DNA of 64,000 nucleotides from Vibrio sp. DW001 (lineage in GTDB: Bacteria > Pseudomonadota > Gammaproteobacteria > Enterobacterales > Vibrionaceae), in the NCBI RefSeq assembly GCF_029016285.1, contig NZ_CP091976.1, forward strand, positions 496,001-560,000, given 5' to 3'. The translations under genes were made by a program, and so were the position numbers. The first letter of the stretch is position 1, and the number at the start of each line of letters is the position of its first letter. The notes under the pieces were generated by a model. That model saw only the letters and a program-made list of their open reading frames with translations. It was not told where the DNA came from and did not search any database. This document shows, piece by piece, positions 8,236-17,687 of the stretch.

Positions 8236-11200
8236 TTAGTGCGTGTCTAACTCGGCATGAGGTGCAATGGAGCCTTGTGGCCGCGTTGCCAACTCTTCAT
8301 ATAGCTGCCACTTGCGTTTCGCAACATGTTGAGCCGTTGCAGTAATTTCTGCTGCGGCTTCTGGGTTACTTCTGCGCAATGTTTGGAAGCGTTCTTCGTT
8401 GTAACGATACTCCTCTAAAGGAATAGTCGGCCTTAATGTATCAAGCGAGAACGGATTCTCACCGGCATCACGAAGGGCTGGGTTATAGCGAAATAGTGGC
8501 CAGTGACCAGATTTCACCGCTAATTGCTGCTGCTTTAGGCCATCTTCCATATTGATACCATGAGCAATACAGTGGCTGTAGGCAATAATGATAGACGGAC
8601 CTTTATAGGCTTCGGCTTCGCGCATGGCCAACAACACCTGCTGAGGGTCGGCGCCTAAAGCAACCCTTGCGACATAAACGTTGTTGTAGGATATCGCTTG
8701 CATGGCAACATCTTTCTTGGTGGCTTGCTTACCTGCACTCGCAAATTTAGCCACGGCACCTAACGGCGTTGATTTCGACATCTGTCCACCCGTATTGGAA
8801 TACACCTCTGTATCCATCACCAAGACATTGACGTCTGCACCACTAGCAAGTACATGATCCAACCCGCTTGAACCAATATCGTATGCCCAGCCATCACCAC
8901 CAACAATCCAAATAGAGCGACGGATCAACTGGTCAGCAACAGACATGAGATTTAACGCAGATTCTGTCGTTACCGTATCTAGCTCAGTTTTTAAGGTATT
9001 AACCCGTTTAATCTGAGCCTGAATATCGGTTTCTGTAAGCTGTTCTGCGTTCAGCAGTTGATCAACCAACAAGGGATCAAGATGTTCACGATTATCCATC
9101 AACAACTGTTCTGCCATTTCGTGTTGCTTAACCGCGGCGAGACGGAAACCAAAACCAAATTCTGCATTGTCTTCAAACAGTGAGTTTGACCAAGCAGGGC
9201 CACGTCCATCTGTGTTTTTCGACCATGGTGTCGTGGGTAAATTGCCACCAAATATTGAAGAACACCCCGTTGCATTCGCGACCATTAATCGATCACCAAA
9301 CAACTGAGAGACCATCTTAAGATAAGGGGTTTCACCACATCCTGAACACGCACCAGAAAACTCAAATAGGGGTTGTAAGTACTGAACACCACGTACATTT
9401 GAGAAATCAATTCGTGCTCGATCGTTGTAGGATAGCGTTTCAAAGAAGTCTAGATTCTTCTTCTCTTGCTCCATGTATGGGGCTTTCAATTCCATATTGA
9501 TCGCTTTACGTTCTGGTTGTCCCTCTGAAGCTTCTTGGATCACCATAGGACAAGCATCAACACATAGGCTGCATCCTGTACAATCTTCTGCGTAAACCTG
9601 CAACGTATAGCGAGTATCAGGGAAACCACGCGCGGTAATACCAGCAGACTTGTAGCCTTCAGGTGCCTCATCCAATTTTGATTTGTCATAGAATTTGGCA
9701 CGAATCGCGGCATGAGGGCAAACAACACTGCAATTACCACATTGAATGCACGCTTCATTTTCCCATACCGGTATTTTCTGAGCGATGTTTCGTTTCTCCC
9801 ATTGAGTGGTTCCCGAAGGATAAGTACCATCCACTGGCAACATTGAAACAGGGATCAAGTCCCCCCTACCTGCCATCATTTGCGCGGTAACTTGTCGAAC
9901 AAATTCTGGGGCATTGTCAGATACCACCGGTTTAATCTGTTCACTGGCCGTCACCTTATCTGGAAGGTCAACTTGATACAGATGGGCAAGTGTGTGATCA
10001 ACCGCTGCAAAGTTTTTCTTAACCACTTCTGGGCCTTTGCGGGTATAGGTTTTTTTGATTGCTTTCTTAATCTTGTCAATCGCCAGTTCTTTTTCAAGCA
10101 CACCTGATAAAGCAAAGAAGCAGGTCTGCATAATGGTATTAATGCGATTGCCCATTCCGGTATCACGAGCGACTTTGTACGCATCAATGACATGCAACTG
10201 CATATTGCGACTGATCAGTTGCTCCTGCATACGAGCAGGTAAACTATCCCATGCAGTTTGCGCTGATTCTGTTGTGTTAAGTAAGAAAATGGCGTTTTCC
10301 GCGGCTTTGGCAAGCATGTCTGTACTTTCAACAAAGGTAGACTGATGACAGGCCACAAAGTTAGCCGATTGAATTAAATAAGGGCTATTTATCGGATGAT
10401 GTCCAAACCTCAAGTGAGATTCTGTTTGTGAACCCGATTTTTTCGAGTCATAAACAAAATATCCTTGTGCAAAATAATGTGGGTCTTCACCAATAATCTT
10501 AATCGTATTTTTGTTTGCCCCCACGGTTCCATCGGCACCCAATCCATAAAACATGGCACGCACAACATCGTTTGACTCAATATCGAAGCGGTTATCTACA
10601 TCCAAGTGTGAGTGGCTAACGTCGTCAATAATACCCACGGTAAAATGATGTTTGGGTTTATCTAATGCTGAGTTATCAAACACAGATTTAACCATGGCAG
10701 GGGTAAATTCTTTGCTCGATAAGCCATAACGCCCAGCGACCAATCGAGGCATTTTTTCGAAATGATCTTGATTGTCTACCAATGCCGTCAATATATCTTG
10801 ATACAACGGATCCGCATTCGCTCCAGGTTCCTTGGTTCTGTCTAGAATGGTGAGTTTTGTTGTCGTTTTCGGTAGCGCTTCCAACAAATGCTTGGCAGAT
10901 AGTGGGCGGTACAATCGGACTTGTAATACCCCTATTTTTCTACCCTGTGCAACCAGATAATCGACAGTTTCCTTAATCGTTTCAACACCCGACCCCATTG
11001 CGATGACGACATGCTCTGCATCAGGAGCACCAAAGAACTCCATCAACTTATAGTGGCGGCCAGTAAGTTCACCCAGTTTTTCCATGCACGATTCTACGAT
11101 CCCTGGAGTTTTTTCATAATAAGGGTTCACCGTTTCTCGAGCCTGAAAATAGACGTCTGGATTTTGTGCAGTGCCACGAATGAAAGGTGAATCAGGGCTC

Positions 11201-11835
11201 AACCCTCTATTACGGTGGGCCCGCACTAATTCATCGGAGATCATGGCGCGAATGTCTTTATCTGCGATTAGGTTTATCTTGTTCACTTCATGCGAGGTTC
11301 TAAACCCATCAAAAAAATGGATAAATGGAATTCGCGCATCAAGCGTTGCAGCATGAGCAACAAGTGCCATATCATGGGCTTCCTGTACGGAAGAAGAGGC
11401 GAGCAACGCAAATCCCGTTCCTCGCGCCGCCATGACATCTTGATGGTCACCAAATATAGACAGGCCCTGCGCGGCAAGTGATCGTGCGGCCACATGAAAC
11501 ACAGCCGAGGTCAATTCCCCGGCTATCTTATACATATTGGGCAGCATCAACATGAGCCCTTGAGACGCGGTAAAGGTCGTGGTCAAAGCCCCACTTTGTA
11601 AAGCGCCGTGCACGGTACCCGCGGCCCCCCCTTCACTTTGCATTTCTGCTATAAGAGGAATATTTCCCCAGATATTTCGTTGATCTTCTGAAGCCCACTG
11701 GTCGGCTAACTCGGCCATCGTAGATGAAGGCGTGATCGGATATATTGCACACACTTCACTGACACGATAAGCAATATGCGCCGCGGCTTCGTTTCCGTCG
11801 CAGGTATGCATAACGGGGTTATTTTTCTCTATCAT
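8236..11835 (-). CDS. nifJ: Pyruvate:ferredoxin (flavodoxin) oxidoreductase, single-chain
   Basis: A 1199-residue homodimeric PFOR that converts pyruvate and CoA to acetyl-CoA, CO2 and two low-potential electrons. Domains in order: an N-terminal transketolase-like pyrimidine-binding half (YPITPSSTMAE near residue 35), a CoA-binding middle region, and a 2x[4Fe-4S] ferredoxin insert (CIQCGNCSVVCP near 695 and CTGCSLCVDACP near 750). Then come the proximal-cluster cysteines (CSGCGETPY near 825, ATGCSS) and the thiamine-diphosphate site GDGWAYDIG near 978. Length matches the family (about 1170-1200). Its ATG lies 9 bases after the flavoprotein gene's stop, so the two form a unit. In this island its pyruvate probably comes from YgeX, which is inference from context. 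Confidence 0.95.
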   Translation of the reverse strand: MIEKNNPVMHTCDGNEAAAHIAYRVSEVCAIYPITPSSTMAELADQWASEDQRNIWGNIPLIAEMQSEGGAAGTVHGALQSGALTTTFTASQGLMLMLPNMYKIAGELTSAVFHVAARSLAAQGLSIFGDHQDVMAARGTGFALLASSSVQEAHDMALVAHAATLDARIPFIHFFDGFRTSHEVNKINLIADKDIRAMISDELVRAHRNRGLSPDSPFIRGTAQNPDVYFQARETVNPYYEKTPGIVESCMEKLGELTGRHYKLMEFFGAPDAEHVVIAMGSGVETIKETVDYLVAQGRKIGVLQVRLYRPLSAKHLLEALPKTTTKLTILDRTKEPGANADPLYQDILTALVDNQDHFEKMPRLVAGRYGLSSKEFTPAMVKSVFDNSALDKPKHHFTVGIIDDVSHSHLDVDNRFDIESNDVVRAMFYGLGADGTVGANKNTIKIIGEDPHYFAQGYFVYDSKKSGSQTESHLRFGHHPINSPYLIQSANFVACHQSTFVESTDMLAKAAENAIFLLNTTESAQTAWDSLPARMQEQLISRNMQLHVIDAYKVARDTGMGNRINTIMQTCFFALSGVLEKELAIDKIKKAIKKTYTRKGPEVVKKNFAAVDHTLAHLYQVDLPDKVTASEQIKPVVSDNAPEFVRQVTAQMMAGRGDLIPVSMLPVDGTYPSGTTQWEKRNIAQKIPVWENEACIQCGNCSVVCPHAAIRAKFYDKSKLDEAPEGYKSAGITARGFPDTRYTLQVYAEDCTGCSLCVDACPMVIQEASEGQPERKAINMELKAPYMEQEKKNLDFFETLSYNDRARIDFSNVRGVQYLQPLFEFSGACSGCGETPYLKMVSQLFGDRLMVANATGCSSIFGGNLPTTPWSKNTDGRGPAWSNSLFEDNAEFGFGFRLAAVKQHEMAEQLLMDNREHLDPLLVDQLLNAEQLTETDIQAQIKRVNTLKTELDTVTTESALNLMSVADQLIRRSIWIVGGDGWAYDIGSSGLDHVLASGADVNVLVMDTEVYSNTGGQMSKSTPLGAVAKFASAGKQATKKDVAMQAISYNNVYVARVALGADPQQVLLAMREAEAYKGPSIIIAYSHCIAHGINMEDGLKQQQLAVKSGHWPLFRYNPALRDAGENPFSLDTLRPTIPLEEYRYNEERFQTLRRSNPEAAAEITATAQHVAKRKWQLYEELATRPQGSIAPHAELDTH

Positions 11836-11844
11836 GATCAGCTC

Positions 11845-13476
11845 CTATTCCATTTCCGCCGCGACCATTTCAATCGCATGACTAGGACATTGCGAATAAC
11901 ATGCTTCGCATCCGGTACACTTGTTGTAATCCACTTTATAACCCTTACCTTTTCCAAGGTGAGTTATCGCGCCATACGGACAAGCACCTAAGCAGCCATT
12001 ACATTCAAAACAGTTGCCACATGAGTAACAGCGCTGAGCCTCAAACAACGCCTCTTTTTCTGTCAATCCACCCACAACTTCGTCAAAAGAGGTGGCTCGT
12101 TTACTCACAGAAATGGCTGGTTGTTCACTCTGCTCTGCATCGGTTTTGTACCACAAATGCAGCTTATCGAACTGGATAAGAGGCTGTTTGGAGACTTTGC
12201 TGAACAATCGTTTATTGAGAAAGGCATCGATATGAGAAGCGGCTTTTTTACCATGTCCAACAGCAATTGTTACGGTACGATCACAAGGGACCATATCGCC
12301 CCCAGCAAACAACCCGTGGTACCCGGTCATCATCTGATCGTTAACCTCGAGGCTGCCATCCCTTTTATGCTCTACGCCTGGAATATTTTCGGTCAGTTCT
12401 GTATCGATATTTTGACCCAGCGCCAAAATGAGAGAGTCAATCTCTACCGTTTCAAATTGACCGGTTGGATGCGGACGACCATTTTCGTCAATCGATGTTT
12501 TCTCTAGAGTAAATGCAGTGCCATCGATTCGATTAATTGTGCGTTGCCAATGAAAGACTACACCTTCATCCATTGCCTCAACACATTCAAAATCATGGGC
12601 TGGCATATGTTCCCGGTCACGACGATAGATAACCGTGACATCGGCACCCATTCGACGAGCCGTGCGCGCGGCGTCCATTGCCGTATTACCCCCACCATAT
12701 ACGGCGACACGTTGACCCAACTTTGGCGCCGTGTTCATTTCGATCGCTCGAAGATAGGATACGGCATCAATCACCTTATCTGGATAGTCATTAGGGATAT
12801 CAACACCACGACCAACATGGGCACCAATAGCAAGAAAAACGGCGTCAAATCGACCTTTGACTTTCTCGGCTAGTAGATCTTCAACCTTATGATTAAGCAC
12901 AATTTTAATGCCCATCGCTTCAATACGGGCAATCTCATTTTCAAGGATATCTCTTGGTAAACGGTATGCAGGGATACCAAACTGCATCATGCCACCTGCC
13001 ATTGGTGCCGCGTCGCGGATTTCTACATCATGCCCTTTTCGCTTCAGGTGATAAGCCGTTGCAAGACCACTTGGCCCAGATCCTACGATGAGAACTCGCT
13101 TGCCTGTTGGCTCAACCTTAAATCTGACGGGCCATTTTTTCTCTAGTGCTTGATCGCCAAGAAAACGCTCAACAGCGTGGATGCTCACCGCTTGATCTAC
13201 ATTCGTACGGTTACAAGCGGATTCACAGGGATGATAGCAAACCCGACCATGAATAGCGGGCATCGGGTTGTTTTTGATAAGGGCCTGAAATGCTTCTTCA
13301 TACTGCTCTGATTGAGCAAGCGATAACCATTCTTGAATATTACTGCCTGTTGGGCAGGCATGATTACAGGGTGGCAGGGAGTTAGAATAGATTGGAAATT
13401 TAGTACGAACCGGCCCAGATCCTTTTTTCACGGTAAGGTCTGGCGGTAAGGTCATATCCTTAGAACAATTAATCAT
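11845..13476 (-). CDS. GltD/AegA-like NAD(P)H flavoprotein with ferredoxin domains
   Basis: A 543-residue oxidoreductase. N-terminal iron-sulfur cysteines (CNHACPTG near 37 and CYHPCESACNR near 80) are followed by an FAD motif IVGSGPSGLATAYHL near 130 and an NAD(P) motif VYGGGNTAMDAARTARRMGADV near 263. Two C-terminal 4Fe-4S sets follow (CYSCGNCFECNGCLGACP near 482 and CTGCEACYSQCP near 520). The core is that of glutamate synthase small subunit and NfnB/PreT proteins. The ferredoxin extension is at the C-terminus. In E. coli, the related AegA and YgfT support formate-dependent anaerobic urate use. Here it likely exchanges electrons between NAD(P)H and the PFOR's ferredoxin or a purine-ring reductase; the true partner is unknown. 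It is the first gene of a pair with PFOR. Confidence 0.85.
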   Translation of the reverse strand: MINCSKDMTLPPDLTVKKGSGPVRTKFPIYSNSLPPCNHACPTGSNIQEWLSLAQSEQYEEAFQALIKNNPMPAIHGRVCYHPCESACNRTNVDQAVSIHAVERFLGDQALEKKWPVRFKVEPTGKRVLIVGSGPSGLATAYHLKRKGHDVEIRDAAPMAGGMMQFGIPAYRLPRDILENEIARIEAMGIKIVLNHKVEDLLAEKVKGRFDAVFLAIGAHVGRGVDIPNDYPDKVIDAVSYLRAIEMNTAPKLGQRVAVYGGGNTAMDAARTARRMGADVTVIYRRDREHMPAHDFECVEAMDEGVVFHWQRTINRIDGTAFTLEKTSIDENGRPHPTGQFETVEIDSLILALGQNIDTELTENIPGVEHKRDGSLEVNDQMMTGYHGLFAGGDMVPCDRTVTIAVGHGKKAASHIDAFLNKRLFSKVSKQPLIQFDKLHLWYKTDAEQSEQPAISVSKRATSFDEVVGGLTEKEALFEAQRCYSCGNCFECNGCLGACPYGAITHLGKGKGYKVDYNKCTGCEACYSQCPSHAIEMVAAEME

Positions 13477-13645
13477 AGTATTTTACCTTGTTGTCTGGTT
13501 GTTGGTAAAATTAAGAGACGTACTGTTGCGGCGTGAATATATGATCGTGGAGGTCTATTCTTAGATTTCCCCCTTCAAGCACAGTGCCTAGTGATAAGAG
13601 TTTTTAGATAAAGTTACGTCTCTGCTCTTACTGCCAACCGGATCA

Positions 13646-13681
13646 GGCCGTTGGATATTATAATCCCAAAATCCAACGGCC
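13646..13681. terminator. Inverted repeat between carbamate kinase and flavoprotein genes
   Basis: GGCCGTTGGAT (13646-13656) and ATCCAACGGCC (13671-13681) form an 11-bp perfect stem with a 14-base loop, 37 bases after the carbamate kinase stop. No T-run follows on either strand. It probably ends or processes the ygeWXY-hyd-arcC transcript; function as an intrinsic terminator is uncertain. Confidence 0.55.
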
Positions 13682-13717
13682 TATTAGATGAGTAAGTATC
13701 TTGGAAAAAATGAACGA

Positions 13718-14620
13718 CTATACTGATACGCAGGTGCCTGCTCTCTCATCGAGAACTTCTACGCCTTCTTCAAGCGCACCAATGTAGGCTCGCCCACCAA
13801 ATGTCGCAAAATCGGCTGCGGCTTCAACTTTGGGTCCCATCGAACCGGCAGGGAACACGTATTGGCTGAGCTGAGTCGGTGTTGCTGTTCGTAATGCACG
13901 CTGTTGATCCGTACCCCAGTCAAGATAAACGGCGTCCGCATCCGTTAGAATCAGTAGCTTGTCTGCATTAAGTTGTTTAGCTAACAAGGTGGCTGAAAGA
14001 TCTTTATCGATGACACCTTCGACCCCTTGATACCCTATTTCGTTTCGACAAACGGGAATACCACCACCGCCACAACAGATCACAATCTGGCCCGCAGCGA
14101 GCAGGGTATCAATCGATTTCTTGTCAATGATGTTAATTGGTTTAGGTGATGGCACAACACGGCGAACATAATCACCGTCGCGTTTCATTATCCAGTTATT
14201 CGCTTCAGCCAAAATTCCGGCTTCTTCTTCGTTGTACACAGGGCCAACAAACTTTGTTGGATCAAGCATACTAGGGTCATTGCGATCGACTTCAATACGA
14301 GTCAATAGGCTAGCAACTTCAGTATCTGGAAGAAGGTTCTGTAGCTCTTGAGCCAACATATAACCAATCATACCTTCACTTTCCGCGCCTAACACATCAA
14401 GAGGGTATGGTGAAACTTTATCGTAAGCTAAATTTTGTAAGGCTATCAGACCAACTTGTGGCCCATTTCCATGGACGATTGCCACTTGGTATTTATCGGC
14501 TATTTCGGCAATCGCTCTGGCAGCAACTTTAATATTAGCCAGTTGGTTGTCAAAACTTGGCGCATCGCCACGACGTAGTAATGCATTGCCGCCAAGGGCC
14601 ACAACTGCGATGGGTTTCAT
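13718..14620 (-). CDS. arcC: Carbamate kinase
   Basis: A 300-residue amino-acid-kinase-fold enzyme: carbamoyl phosphate + ADP to carbamate (then NH3 + CO2) + ATP. Landmarks are VVALGGNALLRRGD at the N-terminus, VHGNGPQVGLIALQN near residue 50, the nucleotide-site KDLSATLLAKQLNADKLLILTDADAVYL near 205-230, and GSMGPKVEAA near 265. In the E. coli counterpart locus the equivalent is yqeA. It is the last enzyme of the island's minus-strand run after hyuA-type hydantoinase (79-base gap), and should harvest carbamoyl phosphate released by the YgeW transcarbamoylase as ATP. That link is inference from gene order and from the known loci. Confidence 0.93.
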   Translation of the reverse strand: MKPIAVVALGGNALLRRGDAPSFDNQLANIKVAARAIAEIADKYQVAIVHGNGPQVGLIALQNLAYDKVSPYPLDVLGAESEGMIGYMLAQELQNLLPDTEVASLLTRIEVDRNDPSMLDPTKFVGPVYNEEEAGILAEANNWIMKRDGDYVRRVVPSPKPINIIDKKSIDTLLAAGQIVICCGGGGIPVCRNEIGYQGVEGVIDKDLSATLLAKQLNADKLLILTDADAVYLDWGTDQQRALRTATPTQLSQYVFPAGSMGPKVEAAADFATFGGRAYIGALEEGVEVLDERAGTCVSV

Positions 14621-14699
14621 GTTAACTCCTTAAATTATAATTATGGTCTGAGCCGCTTTCCGCAATATCTTTCGCCTTTTCGTTAGGTTTAAGATGTGA

Positions 14700-16139
14700 T
14701 TAACGTGAAAACGGTTTTCGGCGAACAAAGCGGCCATTCCCAGCTTCCCCCATAAATTCGCCATTACACGCGACAACCTGCCCATGGCTTATGGTCATTA
14801 TTGGCCAGCCTAGGCATTGCATTGATTCATACGGGGTGTAGTCTGTATTGTCGTGTAATAAATCGTGAGTAATCGTTATCTGTTGCTTAGGATCAAACAG
14901 CACCAAATCAGCATCAGAACCTTTTGCCATATTGCCCTTTTGTGGAAACATTCCGAACAATTTCGCTGGCATGTAACTGGTTAGTTCTACAAATCTACTT
15001 GGACTCATTCGTCCACTCATTACCCCTTCAGAAAAAAGAAGTGACATCCTGTTTTCAACACCGGGCAACCCGTTTGGACAAGCGCTGAAGTTATCTTTTC
15101 CACGTTGTTTTTGGTCTAAGTAAGTGAACGAACAGTGGTCAGTTGCAACGGTGTCAATGCTGCCGTCTATCAGACCCTGCCAAAGCTTTTCGCGCTCTTC
15201 AACAGGTCGAAGTGGCGGACTAAGAATGAATTTCAGTGCATCGTCACGTTCGTAACAGCTCTCGTCGAGCAATAAGTATTGCGGGCAAGTTTCAGCCCAG
15301 ACAGGCTGATGGTTTTGGCGGGCAAGGCGCACATAATCGAGCCCTAGCCCATTGGATAAATGCACAATATACAGCGGAGCATTATCGGCTAATTTTGCCA
15401 AGTTTATCATTCTGGCGATCGCTTCTGCTTCGCACTCTAACGGCCGGCTTTGAGCATGATATTTAGGGGCTGTTTTTCCTTCATCCAGAAGCTGATTACG
15501 CCTGAGCGTTATGGCGGCATCGTTTTCTGGGTGCACAGTGGTTAGGGCATTCACTTTGTTTAGCTGTGTCAATGCGCGTAAAACTGACTCATCGTCAAGT
15601 TTGTAACCGTAGGTGAGGTAGAGTTTAAAACTAGAAATGCCTTCAACCTCAACCATAGAGGCCATTTCAGACAGTATCTCATCGTTGATATGTTGAATCA
15701 CACCATGGAAGCTGTAATCAATAACGGCCGTATCTTTGGCATACTCTTTATAAACCGATAATTGATGATGGAGATTACACCCTCTGGGGCCAAACCCCAT
15801 ATGGTCCACCACCATAGTGGTGCCGCCGCAGGCCGCCGCTCGGGTACCGGTATAAAAATCATCACAACTCTTTGCAATGCCGACATCAATATTGAAATGA
15901 GTATGAACGTCTATGCCACCCGGCATTACGTATAAACCGCTTGCATCGATGATGTGTGTTTCTGCAGGGTAGTTTGAAATAGTTTCACTAATATCTGCAA
16001 TTTTTCCGTCGACAATCAGTACGTCAGCTTTCTTTTCCTCTAAATGGTCGACCACAATTCCGTGACGAATTAGCATGGCCGATGAAAGTCCATCAGAATC
16101 AGTATTCAATTGTGAGGAAAAAGAACGCTTAAAAACCAT
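14700..16139 (-). CDS. hyuA: Dihydropyrimidinase/D-hydantoinase (HyuA/SsnA-region type)
   Basis: A 479-residue amidohydrolase of the cyclic-imidase group. The metal ligands visible are HTH in GGIDVHTHFNID (near residue 77), the carboxylated lysine in SSFKLYLTYGYK (near 173), the histidines in TVHPEND and YIVHLSNG, and the Asp in TVATDHCSF. It hydrolyses a ring amide such as hydantoin or a dihydropyrimidine. In anaerobic purine loci it acts on an intermediate of ring cleavage. The product begins with a 21-residue extension before the usual MLIRHGIVVDH. I keep the upstream ATG because AGGTGG stands 5 bases before it, while no good ribosome site precedes the internal ATG (16076). Confidence 0.9.
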   Translation of the reverse strand: MVFKRSFSSQLNTDSDGLSSAMLIRHGIVVDHLEEKKADVLIVDGKIADISETISNYPAETHIIDASGLYVMPGGIDVHTHFNIDVGIAKSCDDFYTGTRAAACGGTTMVVDHMGFGPRGCNLHHQLSVYKEYAKDTAVIDYSFHGVIQHINDEILSEMASMVEVEGISSFKLYLTYGYKLDDESVLRALTQLNKVNALTTVHPENDAAITLRRNQLLDEGKTAPKYHAQSRPLECEAEAIARMINLAKLADNAPLYIVHLSNGLGLDYVRLARQNHQPVWAETCPQYLLLDESCYERDDALKFILSPPLRPVEEREKLWQGLIDGSIDTVATDHCSFTYLDQKQRGKDNFSACPNGLPGVENRMSLLFSEGVMSGRMSPSRFVELTSYMPAKLFGMFPQKGNMAKGSDADLVLFDPKQQITITHDLLHDNTDYTPYESMQCLGWPIMTISHGQVVACNGEFMGEAGNGRFVRRKPFSR

Positions 16140-16341
16140 ATCGCCACCTTTTTAACGTTAAGACGTTGTCATATTCGTGAATATCTTTTCAAAATACCTA
16201 CGAGTATGAGGTACTTTGAAAAGCGTTCGCTATCGTTAATGTATCCATCCCGAGGGGGATATAAGTCCAGTATTAAGGCAGAGCATACTGAAACCCTCGG
16301 GACGGAATTCTTTAGTGACGCTGTCTAAACAGCATCAAAAC
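16140..16341. other. Intercistronic region with nested inverted repeats
   Basis: A 202-base gap inside the operon. Outer arms TCCCGAGGG (16248-16256) and CCCTCGGGA (16294-16302) enclose inner arms CAGTAT (16268-16273) and ATACTG (16285-16290). A second small hairpin GCTGT-TTAG-ACAGC (minus strand) lies at 16320-16333, right after the ygeY stop. The stems lack T-runs. They may stabilise or separate transcripts; no known riboswitch was recognised. Confidence 0.5.
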
Positions 16342-17565
16342 CTATTTTTTTAACTCTTCTAAATACATTTGAGGAATAACCGCGTACATCGCTGCGCAAG
16401 TAACCAAATGGTCTTTCCAAGTTTTTTCGTTTGGAGCGTGAGCTTCTGGCTCTTTACCCGGACCAAAACCGATGACTGGAATACCATAGCGACCCATGAT
16501 CGATACGCCATTGGTTGAGAAGGTCCACTTATCAACGGTGGGTTTTTTATCAAACAACAACTCATAAGAGGCTTCCAGAGTCTTGGTTGCAACGTGATCT
16601 TCATCGATCAACCATGTTGGGAAATAACACTCAGTTGGGTAGACCAGACCGGTATAAGCCGGACGATTGTATTCGTACATTGACACGACGGCTTTGGCTT
16701 CTTGTACCGCTGGTAGCGCTCTGATTTCTTCAAGCGCCCCTTCCCAAGATTCGCCCCAAGTTAAACGTCGGTCGATAGAAACAGCACAGCTGTCTGCTAC
16801 TGCACAACGACTAGGGGAAGTGAAGAAGATTTCAGAAACAGTCAGGGTACCTTTGCCTAGGAATGGGTCATCTTTCAGCTTGTGAGATAAGCCTTCAAGT
16901 TGACTTAGAATTGGACCCATCTTAAAGATAGCATTGTCACCACGTTCTGGTGCAGAACCATGGCAGCTTACGCCTGCAACATCGATTCGAATTTCCATAC
17001 GACCGCGCTGACCGCGATAAATTTGGCAATCTGTTGGTTCAGTTGATACAACAAATTCCGGACGGATGTTGCTTTCTTCGATGATGTATTGCCAGCAAAG
17101 GCCATCACAATCTTCTTCCTGAACCGTACCAGTCACGAGCAATGTGTATTCGTCTTCAAGGCCAAGATCTTTAATAATCTTACCCGCATACACCATAGAC
17201 GCCATACCGCCTTCCTGATCTGAAGCGCCACGACCACCGATTATCTCGTCATTTTCCATACCTTCGTACGGGTCGAAATCCCAGTTATCTATGTTACCAA
17301 CACCAACAGTGTCGATATGAGCATCCATTGCAATTAGGTGAGGACCATGACCAATCCAACCTAATACGTTACCCATAGGGTCAATTTCTACTTTATCGAA
17401 ACCGACCTTTTCCATCTCTTCTTTAATGCGTAATACGACTTTTTCTTCATCGCAACTTTCACTTGGGATCGCAATCATGTCACGTAGAAATTGACTCATG
17501 TCTGCTTTATAGTCTTGAGCTTTTTCCACAACTTTGTGGAATGGGATAGTCATTGTCATTGTCAT
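16342..17565 (-). CDS. ygeY: YgeY family M20 hydrolase
   Basis: A 407-residue member of the M20 zinc peptidase/deacylase family in the branch called selenium-metabolism-linked YgeY. Metal and catalytic blocks seen are [12 protein letters not shown] near residue 82 (H and D), [14 protein letters not shown] near 109, and [10 protein letters not shown] near 150 (the EE pair). It probably hydrolyses an amide or carbamoyl-amino-acid intermediate during purine breakdown, by context; the reaction is not proven here. The start ATG is preceded by AAGGAG 8 bases away. The first codons are a short ATGACA repeat giving MTMTMT. It sits between ygeX and the hydantoinase in a conserved order. Confidence 0.92.
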   Translation of the reverse strand: MTMTMTIPFHKVVEKAQDYKADMSQFLRDMIAIPSESCDEEKVVLRIKEEMEKVGFDKVEIDPMGNVLGWIGHGPHLIAMDAHIDTVGVGNIDNWDFDPYEGMENDEIIGGRGASDQEGGMASMVYAGKIIKDLGLEDEYTLLVTGTVQEEDCDGLCWQYIIEESNIRPEFVVSTEPTDCQIYRGQRGRMEIRIDVAGVSCHGSAPERGDNAIFKMGPILSQLEGLSHKLKDDPFLGKGTLTVSEIFFTSPSRCAVADSCAVSIDRRLTWGESWEGALEEIRALPAVQEAKAVVSMYEYNRPAYTGLVYPTECYFPTWLIDEDHVATKTLEASYELLFDKKPTVDKWTFSTNGVSIMGRYGIPVIGFGPGKEPEAHAPNEKTWKDHLVTCAAMYAVIPQMYLEELKK

Positions 17566-17687
17566 TGTAATGCTCCTTGAACCGAACGGTGGTCATCGTG
17601 TTCGGCATGATGATTTGTATAGAGAGTTGATGCGCTCTTTGTTTGATGACGGTTACTGCGCATTAACTTGAATTTTGTTTGTTTTTG

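Noticed and set aside
9540..9830. Several 60-130-codon ORFs inside the PFOR and flavoprotein genes
   Set aside because: They lie in other frames of strongly conserved enzymes and show no independent motif.
16267..16290. Possible riboswitch between ygeY and the hydantoinase gene
   Set aside because: The nested stems do not match any riboswitch consensus I know (purine, TPP, glycine, c-di-GMP); kept only as a structured intergenic element.
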